A stretch of 64,000 nt of DNA, taken from Catenovulum sp052056295 (GTDB lineage Bacteria > Pseudomonadota > Gammaproteobacteria > Enterobacterales > Alteromonadaceae). The stretch lies in assembly GCF_052056295.1 (NCBI RefSeq), contig NZ_CP182493.1:1550001-1614000 (forward strand), written 5' to 3'. Shown in pieces: positions 26,737 through 35,161 of this stretch (within the stretch, counting starts at the first letter, position 1; each line of letters begins with the position of its first letter). The notes below the pieces were generated by a model. That model made no database searches, was not told the DNA's origin, and saw only the letters and a program-made list of their open reading frames with translations. The position numbers and the translations under genes are program-made.

Positions 26737-29526
26737 TTATAATGTCTCCAATAATTGTTCACACTGAGCTTTTTCAGCAAAATCTACACCTAACATCAAA
26801 GCCGCTTGTAATTCCATTTTAGCTTCACTCGCTCGACCTAATTTAACTAACACTGCACCTAGATGATAACGGATTGACGGATCTGAACTATTAATTGCAA
26901 ACGCCTGACGGAATAAAGTTAACGCCTGTTCATGTTGACCAATTAAATATAATGCCCAACCTTTGGTATCTATCGCTGCAGCAAAAGTAGTGTGCTGCGC
27001 TAACGCTTTATCCACATACTCTATCGCGGCTTGTGGGTTATCCGGTAAATATAAATTAGCGATATTATTTAGAATTTGTGGGTTGTTGGCGTAATTTTTA
27101 TCCAGTGTTGTCAACTGGCGATAGGCCGCCAATGCTTGGCTATTACTTTGTTGATTTAAATAATGATCGGCTAATAAATTAAGTAAAATCGGCTCTTGTG
27201 GATGTGCATGCACCGATTTTTCAAGTATTGACTCAGCTTCTGCAACAAAATGACCTTGTTTCGCCAATTGATACACTCGACTCGCGGCCATGGCGAAACC
27301 ATCGTTAAGCTCAAGTGCTTTCTTATAATAACCAAAAGCTTTGTCCATTTGCCCTTGGGCTGCAACCAAGTCACCATTTAATACCAATACATTTGGATCT
27401 AGTTTAAACTGCAGTGCAGCTTGGGCCAACATGGCTTGCGCTTTATTGATTTGCAATTGACCAATATATAACTTGATCAGCTCATAATGTAACAAGGCTT
27501 GTTCTGGGGCTAAGCTAATAGCTTTTTTCAACGAGCGTTCAACTTTAAGTACATCTTTAAGCTGTTGCTGCAATTGACTTAATTGGAATAATTTCCGCGG
27601 TTGTTCTGCCCACATTCCAAATAAAATATCAGCTTGTTCACTCGCTTCAGCTGAGCGGCCTAACTGAGTTAATATTTGTGCACGCTGCCATAAATATTTT
27701 TCGTTCAGTCTATCTAGATCATTTAATCTATTCGTTTCTGACAAAGCACCTTCTAACCTACCTTGCCTAAGCAATACTTGCGCATATAACTCAGCTGCAA
27801 AAATATTTTGTCTTTCTAATACAGTAAGTTTTGCCAACATATCACTGGCTAATTGCAAATTACCCAATAAAAATTCGATTTCAGCTAACATCAAGGTCAC
27901 TTGCCTATTGTCAGGTCGTTCAACAGTTAACTCAGCTAATAATTGTTGTGCTTGTTCTAACCGTCGTGATTTTTTATATACTTGAGCAAGGTTAAAACGT
28001 GCAGCAAAATGTTTTTGTTGCTGCAAGGTAATTTGCAATAAAACCACTTCTGCTTCAGTTAAACGATTTAATTTAACTAAACTTGCACCTTTAACAATTA
28101 AATAGTCCACTTGTTCAGGCTCAGTTTTTAATAAGTTTTCTGCACTGGCTAAAGCTTTGTCATAAGCGCCTGATTGCATAAATAATAAAGCTTGTGATAA
28201 CTCCAATGCGGCGCCTTTTTGTTCACCGTCGGATAAACCACTTTTTTCAATCAGCTTAACCGCACTCTCGTGTTTGCCTCTAGCAATAAGCGCTTGGGCT
28301 GATAATAAGATAACTTGCTCACTTTCAGGGTGACGCGCTCTTAACTCATTGAGTAAAATATCCGCTCTGTAGTATTGACCGTCTTGCAAATACATATGTG
28401 CAAGCTTTAGCGCCAAAGCTAAATCGTTCAGCACATAGACTTCGTTTGACTGTAATAAATTAACTGCTTGTTCAAAATCACCTTGTTGATTATATAACTC
28501 CAATAACAGCTTCACTGCCTGTAAATCACCCGGAGCTTGTGCTATGTAAGAAGATAAATCACTGCGAGCTTGTTCATTGTTTCCTTGCGCAAAAGCAGTT
28601 AAGCCACGAATAAATAGTAAAGAAACTCTCTGTTTAAACTCCTCTTCTGGCACTAACGACATTCTCTCTAGCAAAGACTTTTGAACTTCACTAGCTTTGG
28701 TATTGTCATTCTGCTGGGCATAAATCCAGCTTTGTAATAACAAAGCTTCTGCATCAGTGGCACTCTGCTCTAGGATCTTTTCAACATAAGATTTGGCTTG
28801 CTCTAAGTCTCCTTGCTGGATATATACACCAGCAAGCGAGCGATAAATGACCACATCAGGGTTGACCGAAACTTTTAATGCCGTTTGGTATGCCGCCATA
28901 GCAGAATCTATATCTCGATCTATTTCAGCCAGTTTACCTTTAAGGTGCCAAGTCTTAGAATTAGCGCCATCCATTAACAAAGACTGCTGTATCAATTGTT
29001 TAGCAGCCACAAAGTCTTGTTGTTTAATTTTGTTCCAAGCCATACTGTTGAGGATGCGTGGATTATTCGGTTGCAATTGACGCGCTTTTTGGTAACTCAA
29101 ATTTGCCGTGTCAAATTGCTTTAAATGCTCAAAAGCCACTGCTTGCAGCATTAACCAATCAAACATAGTATTATTGTTAAGCTTTTTCCCTTCACCTAAA
29201 GCAATCACCTCATAAAATTGACGATCTAATAATAATGCGGTCGACCAATCTTCAATAATTAAATTAATATCAGCCCCTGAATAGTAGGCCTTGTTGTACT
29301 CTTCAATCGCTTCTAAGTAATAGCCATTTTGCAACAATAACTTGGCATATAAAATTTTAGCTGGTAAGTGATTTTCATCTTGTTGCAGTGCATTTTTAAT
29401 GTGAATGTATGCCGTATCAAAGTCTTGCTGATTAAACGACTGCAAAGCAGCTTCATAGTGATTATCTTCAGCTTCAACGATAAACGAGAGACAAGCGGTA
29501 AGTAACAAACAAACTCTTAGTTTCAT
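26737..29526 (-). CDS. prsT: PEP-CTERM system TPR-repeat lipoprotein (PrsT-like)
   Basis: The 929-residue protein is built almost wholly of tetratricopeptide repeats (more than twenty, e.g. LLQNGYYLEAIEEYNKAY and ALYLIGQHEQALTLFRQAF). It has a short signal whose LTAC could be a lipobox (Cys12). Length, signal and repeat arrangement match PrsT, found with the XrtA/PEP-CTERM exosortase system and exopolysaccharide loci. No exosortase or polysaccharide gene is in view, but the gene upstream encodes a PEP-CTERM protein, which supports the call. A generic TPR protein is the alternative. Confidence 0.75.
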   Translation of the reverse strand: MKLRVCLLLTACLSFIVEAEDNHYEAALQSFNQQDFDTAYIHIKNALQQDENHLPAKILYAKLLLQNGYYLEAIEEYNKAYYSGADINLIIEDWSTALLLDRQFYEVIALGEGKKLNNNTMFDWLMLQAVAFEHLKQFDTANLSYQKARQLQPNNPRILNSMAWNKIKQQDFVAAKQLIQQSLLMDGANSKTWHLKGKLAEIDRDIDSAMAAYQTALKVSVNPDVVIYRSLAGVYIQQGDLEQAKSYVEKILEQSATDAEALLLQSWIYAQQNDNTKASEVQKSLLERMSLVPEEEFKQRVSLLFIRGLTAFAQGNNEQARSDLSSYIAQAPGDLQAVKLLLELYNQQGDFEQAVNLLQSNEVYVLNDLALALKLAHMYLQDGQYYRADILLNELRARHPESEQVILLSAQALIARGKHESAVKLIEKSGLSDGEQKGAALELSQALLFMQSGAYDKALASAENLLKTEPEQVDYLIVKGASLVKLNRLTEAEVVLLQITLQQQKHFAARFNLAQVYKKSRRLEQAQQLLAELTVERPDNRQVTLMLAEIEFLLGNLQLASDMLAKLTVLERQNIFAAELYAQVLLRQGRLEGALSETNRLNDLDRLNEKYLWQRAQILTQLGRSAEASEQADILFGMWAEQPRKLFQLSQLQQQLKDVLKVERSLKKAISLAPEQALLHYELIKLYIGQLQINKAQAMLAQAALQFKLDPNVLVLNGDLVAAQGQMDKAFGYYKKALELNDGFAMAASRVYQLAKQGHFVAEAESILEKSVHAHPQEPILLNLLADHYLNQQSNSQALAAYRQLTTLDKNYANNPQILNNIANLYLPDNPQAAIEYVDKALAQHTTFAAAIDTKGWALYLIGQHEQALTLFRQAFAINSSDPSIRYHLGAVLVKLGRASEAKMELQAALMLGVDFAEKAQCEQLLETL

Positions 29527-29573
29527 AATAATAATTGGCGAGTTAAATTTCGGCTGATAAAACTATAACAAAA

Positions 29574-29599
29574 AAAAAGATGGCCTAAGCCATCTTTTT
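29574..29599. terminator. Terminator between the PEP-CTERM gene and the PrsT-like gene
   Basis: An 11-bp perfect stem AAAAAGATGGC/GCCATCTTTTT with loop CTAA. On the minus strand it ends in a U-run and should terminate or attenuate transcription leaving the PEP-CTERM gene 33 bases upstream. Confidence 0.8.
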
Positions 29600-29631
29600 C
29601 AAGAATTTACAATGAATTTTAAATCGTAACT

Positions 29632-30426
29632 TTATGCGTTGCGTCTTCTACGAAGCATCAATCCAGCTATGCCCAATCCAAAAATAGCTAAACTAGCTGG
29701 CTCAGATACAGGTTGAGAAGGTCTTTGAGAAGGCGACGTACTTGCAGTTGCTTGCAAACCAGTTAGCTTAAATGCAGTATCGTCAGGACAATGACCACCG
29801 AATACACTTTGGTAAGCACCAACCAACCAGTATGTTGAAGTGGTTGCATTATTTAAAGAATAGTAACCATCAGAGCTAGAGATATCATAAACATTGCTAT
29901 TGCCAGCGTTTATGAAATCAGTCCATACACCACCAGCCAGAGAAGGAGCAGATTCACCAAGAGATACTACAGTTACTTCAGCGCTATCACCATTTGTCCA
30001 TCCCAAATCAATCGCAGATAAAGCAACAGATTCGCTAAATTCAACTAGCACAAAGTCATAATCAGTGCTCCAGCCATCATTATCGAATGCATGGCCAGGT
30101 CGGTCACTTGAACTCTCGTCATTATTAACCACACCCCAACCACTGCGACCCCATTTGTACAATTCACCTTGGGTTATTTCATCATCGTTAGTTACACCTG
30201 ATTGGTTTTCAGAGGTATCCGCCCACGCAGTAAAAGTAGCTGTGATTTCTTTACCGCCTTGGCTATCACTAAAAGAAATCTCTGTGTATCCAACATCAGG
30301 GTTATATCGACCGCTACTACTAGTGTATTGGTCATCAATCATATCAAACGTATAAGTCTGTGTAGCAGCTTGCGCTGTAGCAACACTAGATAAAGCTAAA
30401 ACCGAACCTAAAATAAATTTTTTCAT
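29632..30426 (-). CDS. PEP-CTERM sorting domain protein
   Basis: The 264-residue exported protein has a signal peptide (MKKFILGSVLALSSVATAQA) and a beta-rich middle of unknown function. The C-terminus is a textbook PEP-CTERM tripartite signal: SEPASL, a hydrophobic stretch (AIFGLGIAGLML) and the basic tail RRRRNA. Exosortase cleaves such signals and the proteins are usually exported with exopolysaccharide. A sigma-54-type promoter lies upstream, as reported for PEP-CTERM genes in floc-forming bacteria. Terminated downstream by a strong hairpin. Confidence 0.92.
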   Translation of the reverse strand: MKKFILGSVLALSSVATAQAATQTYTFDMIDDQYTSSSGRYNPDVGYTEISFSDSQGGKEITATFTAWADTSENQSGVTNDDEITQGELYKWGRSGWGVVNNDESSSDRPGHAFDNDGWSTDYDFVLVEFSESVALSAIDLGWTNGDSAEVTVVSLGESAPSLAGGVWTDFINAGNSNVYDISSSDGYYSLNNATTSTYWLVGAYQSVFGGHCPDDTAFKLTGLQATASTSPSQRPSQPVSEPASLAIFGLGIAGLMLRRRRNA

Positions 30427-30507
30427 TGTAAAATTCCTACTGTCTTACGTCAGGATAAAACGGTGAATTATTCTTGCTCATGCAGATAAGCATACTGGTC
30501 AGACTAC

Positions 30508-30524
30508 AAGCAATTAACAAGCCA
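30508..30524 (-). promoter_or_regulatory. Sigma-54 (RpoN) type -24/-12 promoter of the PEP-CTERM gene
   Basis: The minus strand reads TGGCTTGTTAATTGCTT. GG and GC are correctly spaced against the consensus TGGCACG-N4-TTGCW, with two mismatches in the -24 half. The predicted start would give a 5' leader of roughly 70 bases. An RpoN requirement for PEP-CTERM genes, with the PrsK/PrsR pair, is known elsewhere; no prsKR genes are in view. Confidence 0.6.
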
Positions 30525-30607
30525 ATACAAAAAACACATTTAAAATCAAATGGTAAAAACATTTTATTCTTTAAGGTTATATTGCGATGTAAAAAATGCT
30601 GACATGC

Positions 30608-31444
30608 TTATAAGGCATCAATAGGGTTATTGTACCTAAACTGATAACCCATCGCTTTAATTTTATCCACCTTAATATACTTTGCATGTCCTTCAGGTGT
30701 AACTGGCGGCAGAACAATCGCATCAGAATTATTAAATTCAAAACTATGCGTAGCGGCATGTTCGACAGCGGCTTGATAAAACTCGGCTTTGGTTATTTTT
30801 TCAGGTGTCGATAAATTCACGACCTTGGCGGTGATTTGCTGAGAGATCAAGTACGCCAAACCGTGCACAGCATCATCTTGATGGAGCATATTGGCATAAC
30901 TGCGGTTTGATACTGACTGCATATGTTTTACAAATCTTGCAGGGTGGCGATCTGCACCAAACAAACCACCAAAACGAGCAATCACATACTGTTTTGGAAA
31001 TAAAGTGCGCACAACATGTTCAGCTGCGAGTATCTTTTCAGCTTTAGTACTCCAAGCGGATGCATCACTTTCTTGCATATCTTTGTCAATTTCAGGATAA
31101 ACAGCCGTTGACGAGACTAAGATCACTTGTTTCACCTTAGGTGAAATATGTTCGCATATAGCTTTAATATGTGCAGGGTAATAATCACCACCGCCACTAC
31201 GAAACCCAGGAGGGATAGTAATAACAACGACATCAGCTTGGCCTAACTCAGCTAAATTGGCCGTGTCTGATTTAGCCACAACACCTAGAGCTAACTTAAC
31301 TTTTTTTGCATCAATGCCATGCAACAGCAAATCGGCTAATCCATCTTCTGAAGATTTACTCACTTGAACTAGGTGACCATTCGCTGTTAACAGCATAGTC
31401 AATGGCAATCCAACCCAACCTGCTCCAATAATACTTATATTCAT
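30608..31444 (-). CDS. NAD-dependent epimerase/dehydratase family protein (extended SDR)
   Basis: The 278-residue protein has an N-terminal Rossmann site (MNISIIGAGWVGLPLTMLL), strand VVVITIPPG, the SDR-like serine region ILVSSTAVYP and a downstream ARFGGLFGADRHP motif. It resembles the YeeZ-like branch of atypical SDRs, whose substrates are unknown. The catalytic YxxxK is not obvious in its usual place, so enzymatic activity is uncertain. The ABM gene is 30 bases upstream on the same strand and may be cotranscribed. Confidence 0.8.
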   Translation of the reverse strand: MNISIIGAGWVGLPLTMLLTANGHLVQVSKSSEDGLADLLLHGIDAKKVKLALGVVAKSDTANLAELGQADVVVITIPPGFRSGGGDYYPAHIKAICEHISPKVKQVILVSSTAVYPEIDKDMQESDASAWSTKAEKILAAEHVVRTLFPKQYVIARFGGLFGADRHPARFVKHMQSVSNRSYANMLHQDDAVHGLAYLISQQITAKVVNLSTPEKITKAEFYQAAVEHAATHSFEFNNSDAIVLPPVTPEGHAKYIKVDKIKAMGYQFRYNNPIDAL

Positions 31445-31474
31445 AGGGACACACTAACCGATTAATTTGAATTA

Positions 31475-31759
31475 CTAACAACTATACCAATGACGAACAC
31501 TTTTGCTTATAACTGATGTTTGAGTTTTTTTACTAAACGTTAAATAGTGCTCACTTTCAACATGCTGCTGAAACGCCATTTCATCAACAAACTGTTCGTA
31601 TAAGAAAAAGTGCGTTGGGTTGTCGTGGCTTTGGCTCACATCAAATTGCACACAACCTTCTTCTTGATGCAATGAGGTTTCTGCATTTTCCAACACAGCA
31701 TCCATAAAAGTTAACATGTGGCCAGGGTCGATTACGTACTCAACAGTGATAATATACAT
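31475..31759 (-). CDS. Antibiotic biosynthesis monooxygenase (ABM) domain protein
   Basis: The 94-residue protein spans one dimeric alpha+beta barrel ABM domain (VEYVIDPGHM, the EGCVQFDVSQS strand, FFLYEQFVDEMAFQQHVES). Relatives include YgiN quinol monooxygenase and LsrG, which act without cofactors. The exact substrate cannot be read. It is divergent from the 2-hydroxyacid dehydrogenase gene across 60 bases. Confidence 0.85.
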   Translation of the reverse strand: MYIITVEYVIDPGHMLTFMDAVLENAETSLHQEEGCVQFDVSQSHDNPTHFFLYEQFVDEMAFQQHVESEHYLTFSKKTQTSVISKSVRHWYSC

Positions 31760-31819
31760 ACAATGTCCATTTATAATGACTTCTATTACTAGGTATAGCA
31801 GTTTACAGGAAATTTAGAT

Positions 31820-32776
31820 ATGCCATCAGCCAAAATTGTTTTTGCCGATGCCGACTCAGTTGGTGCCGTCAACTTTAGTTCATTGCAACAACAAGGACAA
31901 ACCATATTAGCCGACAAACTCTCTTTCAACGCTCAAGTACAAGATTACATCAAAGATGCTGACGTAATTATTTCAAACAAAGTGCAAATCGGACAAAAAT
32001 TACTTGAACAAGCGAAAAATCTAAAACTAGTTTGTGTTGCCGCAACGGGTTATAACAATGTTGATTTAGCCGCCTGCCAGGCAAAACAAATAGCTGTATG
32101 TAATGTAAAAGATTATTCAACCATGGCAGTTGCACAACATACATTTGCTATGCTGTTAACTTGGTTAAACAAAGTTCCGCAATACCATCAAGCATCAACT
32201 AATGGCAGTTGGGCGCAAAGCAAACACTTTTGTTTGTTAGATTATCCAATTGCCGATTTAGCCGGTAAAACATTCGGCATTATTGGTTATGGCAATATAG
32301 GCCGAGCCGTTGCCAATATAGCCAAAGCTTTCTCTATGAATGTACTAATTGCAGAAAGGCCAAATAGCTCAGTTAGAGATGGGCGCAGCGCTTTTGAGCA
32401 AGTTATCCAACAAGCTGATATTTTATCTTTGCATAGCCCATTGACTGAAGATAACCAAAAGATGATAGATAAAAACCAGCTCGGGAAAATGAAGTCATCA
32501 GCAATTTTAATCAACACAGCTCGAGGTGGTTTGATCGATGAAGAAGCTTTGCTAAATGCGCTTAAGCAAAAACAGATTCAAGCCGCTTTGTTAGACGGTT
32601 TAACCCTTGAGCCACCAGCTGATAATCATATTTTATTAAATGCCAATTTGCCGAATTTATTAGTTACGCCACATGTGGCTTGGGCCAGCATAGATTCAAG
32701 GCAAAAATTGATAGATGAAATAGCCTTGAATATTCAGGCATTTTTTAATGGTGAATTTCGGAATAGATTGGATTGA
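31820..32776 (+). CDS. D-2-hydroxyacid dehydrogenase (glycerate dehydrogenase-like)
   Basis: The 318-residue NAD(P)-dependent reductase of 2-keto acids shows the family signatures: substrate-domain ATGYNNVDLAAC, the nucleotide site IGYGNIGRAVA, catalytic Arg in LINTARGGLID, Glu in the TLEPPA region and catalytic His in VTPHVAWAS. Length and the NVKDYSTMAVAQHTFAMLL helix are closest to HprA-type hydroxypyruvate/glycerate dehydrogenases; the substrate is inferred. ATG preceded by AGGAAA. Repeats H and G follow. Confidence 0.88.
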   Translation: MPSAKIVFADADSVGAVNFSSLQQQGQTILADKLSFNAQVQDYIKDADVIISNKVQIGQKLLEQAKNLKLVCVAATGYNNVDLAACQAKQIAVCNVKDYSTMAVAQHTFAMLLTWLNKVPQYHQASTNGSWAQSKHFCLLDYPIADLAGKTFGIIGYGNIGRAVANIAKAFSMNVLIAERPNSSVRDGRSAFEQVIQQADILSLHSPLTEDNQKMIDKNQLGKMKSSAILINTARGGLIDEEALLNALKQKQIQAALLDGLTLEPPADNHILLNANLPNLLVTPHVAWASIDSRQKLIDEIALNIQAFFNGEFRNRLD

Positions 32777-32834
32777 ATTAAAGAAAGTGTGAATTACAAA
32801 ATAGATTAAATTGAACTTTGGAAATTGTGCTAAC

Positions 32835-32944
32835 AAGCTAGGTTGAAGCGTAATTTTTTAAAAACGCTGTGCACCATCCGTGGTCGCTCTGGAAAAACAT
32901 CCCTGTTTTTCAAAGTTTTAAAAAATTAGCATTCAACCTAGCTT
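32835..32944 (-). repeat. Double-GGA-hairpin repeat, copy H
   Basis: Read on the minus strand. It has the best outer stem of the family: 13 perfect pairs, AAGCTAGGTTGAA (32835-32847) with TTCAACCTAGCTT (32932-32944), then TTTTTTAAAA with TTTTAAAAAA. Hairpin 1 has stem GAAAAAC/GTTTTTC with loop AGGGAT (ACAGGGATGT, a CsrA-type core). Hairpin 2 has stem ACC/GGT with loop ACGGAT. It lies opposite to copy G. Confidence 0.85.
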
Positions 32945-33004
32945 TAATCAGCGATGACGTTGCGACGTATAATGTTCAGAACAGGCCACTACAACATACC
33001 AACA

Positions 33005-33058
33005 AGGTAGATGGGTATGTTTCGAACAAAACTTCACAAGATAGGGATATCTTGTGCG
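33005..33058 (+). repeat. Double-GGA-hairpin repeat, copy G (truncated at the tpx stop codon)
   Basis: The left half matches copy C (AAGGTA...ATGGGT...TGTT...CAAAACTTCA) and hairpin 1 is complete: CACAAGAT/ATCTTGTG (33035-33056) with loop AGGGAT. The sequence then stops matching at TGCG, two bases from the tpx stop codon. The right half, with hairpin 2 and the closing outer stem, is missing. Copies H and G fill the 282-base gap between the dehydrogenase and tpx; I see no gene there. Confidence 0.75.
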
Positions 33059-33553
33059 TTATAAAACCGCAATGGCAGCTTGGTAATCAGGCTCGTCTGC
33101 TGTTTCAGCAACTTGCTCTGAATGCAACACAGTGCCGTCAGCATCCACAACTACAACACTACGAGAATACAAACCAGCCAATGGGCCGTTAGCAAAAGTT
33201 AAACCATAATCCTGGCCAAATGTAGAACGGAAACCCGAACCTACAACTACATTTTCAATACCTTCAGCACCACAAAAACGCGCCATCGCAAAAGGTAAAT
33301 CCATAGCAACACATAAAACAACAGTGTCAGTAAAACTTGCAGCTTGCTCGTTAAATTTACGTACAGAAGTTGCACAAGTTGGTGTATCAATTGAAGGGAA
33401 AATATTTAGCACAACTTTTTTGCCCGCCAAACTCGCTAAAGTCACTTCAGACAAGTCAGCTTTAACTAAAGAAAACTCGCCAGCTTTGCTGCCAACAGCA
33501 GGTAAAGTGCCAACAGTCTCAAACGGGTTGCCTTTTAATGTAACAGTTGCCAT
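33059..33553 (-). CDS. tpx: Thiol peroxidase Tpx
   Basis: This atypical 2-Cys peroxiredoxin reduces lipid and alkyl hydroperoxides in the periplasm or cytosol with thioredoxin. The 164-residue protein has the Tpx signature with peroxidatic Cys in PSIDTPTCATSVRKFNE and resolving Cys in PFAMARFCGAEGIENV. The distinctive FRSTFGQDYGLTFANGPLAGLYSR segment region (here cited as positions about 107-130) marks the tpx subfamily. The stop codon touches repeat copy G, whose hairpin could serve as 3' structure. Confidence 0.96.
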   Translation of the reverse strand: MATVTLKGNPFETVGTLPAVGSKAGEFSLVKADLSEVTLASLAGKKVVLNIFPSIDTPTCATSVRKFNEQAASFTDTVVLCVAMDLPFAMARFCGAEGIENVVVGSGFRSTFGQDYGLTFANGPLAGLYSRSVVVVDADGTVLHSEQVAETADEPDYQAAIAVL

Positions 33554-33685
33554 TTTTTCATTCCTATAAATAGTTTAAGTGAAGAATTCTTTTGCATCAT
33601 ACAAGCAAAATACGCTTTGTAGAATATGTAATATAGACACATTTGAACTAAGATTTAGTGAAAATCTGTGTTTAAGGATCACTCA

Positions 33686-35161
33686 ATGGAAAAATATATA
33701 TTGGCGATAGACCAAGGAACAACCAGTTCACGCGCTTTGGTTGTAAACAGTTTAGGCCAAGTTATTAGTACTGCCCAACAAGAGTTCCAACAGATTTACC
33801 CACAAAATGGCTGGGTTGAACATTCGCCAACCGATATTTGGCAAACAAGCTTAACTTGCTGCCAACAAGCTTTGGCTCAAGCAGCAGTTAAAGTTTCGGC
33901 TATCTCGATTTGTAACCAAAGAGAAACAACTGTTATTTGGGATAAAACAACTGGAGAGCCTGTCTACAATGCTATTGTTTGGCAAGATAGACGAACCGCC
34001 AGTTACTGCGATGAACTAAAACACCAAGGTTATGAAACCCAAATACAGCACAAAACAGGTTTAGTGCTCGATCCTTATTTTTCTGCGAGTAAAATCAATT
34101 GGCTGTTAAGTCATGTTCCACAAGCCAAACAATTAGCAGACCAAGGAAAGCTTGCATTTGGCACTATAGATAGTTATTTAATCTGGCAATTAACTCAAGG
34201 GCAAAGCCATTGTACAGATGTAACCAATGCCAGCCGCACCTCACTGCTCAACATTCACAACCTAAATTGGGATCAAGAGCTCTTGAGTTTGTTCGGCGTG
34301 CCAGCTTCGATATTACCAGAGGTAAAACAAAGTGCTGATGATTTTGGCATCTGCAACTTATTTAATTATCCAATACCTATTAGCGGTGTACTTGGTGATC
34401 AGCAAGCCGCTTTAGTTGGTCAAAACTGTTTTGAACTAGGCGAAGCCAAAAGTACCTATGGCACAGGTTGTTTTTTAATGTTGAATACAGGTAACAAACC
34501 TATTCAATCGAGTAATCAACTATTATCAACAATCGCTTATCAGATAAATGGCCAAACTACCTATGCTTTGGAAGGCAGTTCATTTATAGCAGGCGCCGCA
34601 GTGCAATGGTTAAGGGACGGCATTAAGTGTATTTCATCTGCCAAAGAAACCGAAAAAATAGCCCAATCAATAGCATATGATCATGGTGTATTTATTGTTC
34701 CTTCATTTACAGGATTAGGTGCACCCTATTGGCAAGCAAATGCGCGTGGTGCAATATTTGGTTTAACCCGAGATTCAACCAATGCAAATTTAATTGCCGC
34801 TAGTTTGCAATCAATTGCTTATCAAACCAGAGATTTAGTAGAAGCCATGCAACAAGATGGCATTCAGCTAGACTCGATAAAAGTCGATGGTGGTATGGCC
34901 AACAACCATTGGGCGATGCAGTTTTTGGCTGAAATACTACAAGTGAGTTTAGTCAAACCAACAAATACCGAAACCAGCGCGGTTGGGGCGGCGTTTATGG
35001 CGATGTTGCAGCAAAATATCCATAGTGACTTTGCGCAAATTAGCGCTCTGTATCAAAGTTCAGCACACTTTACGCCAAGGATCACCAGAGTGGAAGCAAA
35101 CAAACTTTACCAAAAATGGCAACAAGCGGTGCAAGCTACCCTGCTGTTTTCAGATTGCTGA
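33686..35161 (+). CDS. glpK: Glycerol kinase GlpK
   Basis: GlpK phosphorylates glycerol to glycerol-3-phosphate, the substrate of the GlpD encoded opposite. The 491-residue FGGY kinase begins with the ATP-binding motif AIDQGTTSSRA and has EHSPTDIW, VWQDRRTA, YGTGCFLMLNTG and the FGGY signature region (VDGGMANNHWAMQFLAEIL). I choose the ATG at 33686, which has AAGGA seven bases upstream, over an in-frame GTG 18 bases earlier. Its 3' end overlaps the 3' end of glpD by 26 bases. No glpF is present. Confidence 0.95.
   Translation: MEKYILAIDQGTTSSRALVVNSLGQVISTAQQEFQQIYPQNGWVEHSPTDIWQTSLTCCQQALAQAAVKVSAISICNQRETTVIWDKTTGEPVYNAIVWQDRRTASYCDELKHQGYETQIQHKTGLVLDPYFSASKINWLLSHVPQAKQLADQGKLAFGTIDSYLIWQLTQGQSHCTDVTNASRTSLLNIHNLNWDQELLSLFGVPASILPEVKQSADDFGICNLFNYPIPISGVLGDQQAALVGQNCFELGEAKSTYGTGCFLMLNTGNKPIQSSNQLLSTIAYQINGQTTYALEGSSFIAGAAVQWLRDGIKCISSAKETEKIAQSIAYDHGVFIVPSFTGLGAPYWQANARGAIFGLTRDSTNANLIAASLQSIAYQTRDLVEAMQQDGIQLDSIKVDGGMANNHWAMQFLAEILQVSLVKPTNTETSAVGAAFMAMLQQNIHSDFAQISALYQSSAHFTPRITRVEANKLYQKWQQAVQATLLFSDC

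Noticed and set aside
32869..33192. 107-codon open frame on the plus strand
   Set aside because: It spans repeats H and G and then runs antisense into tpx.
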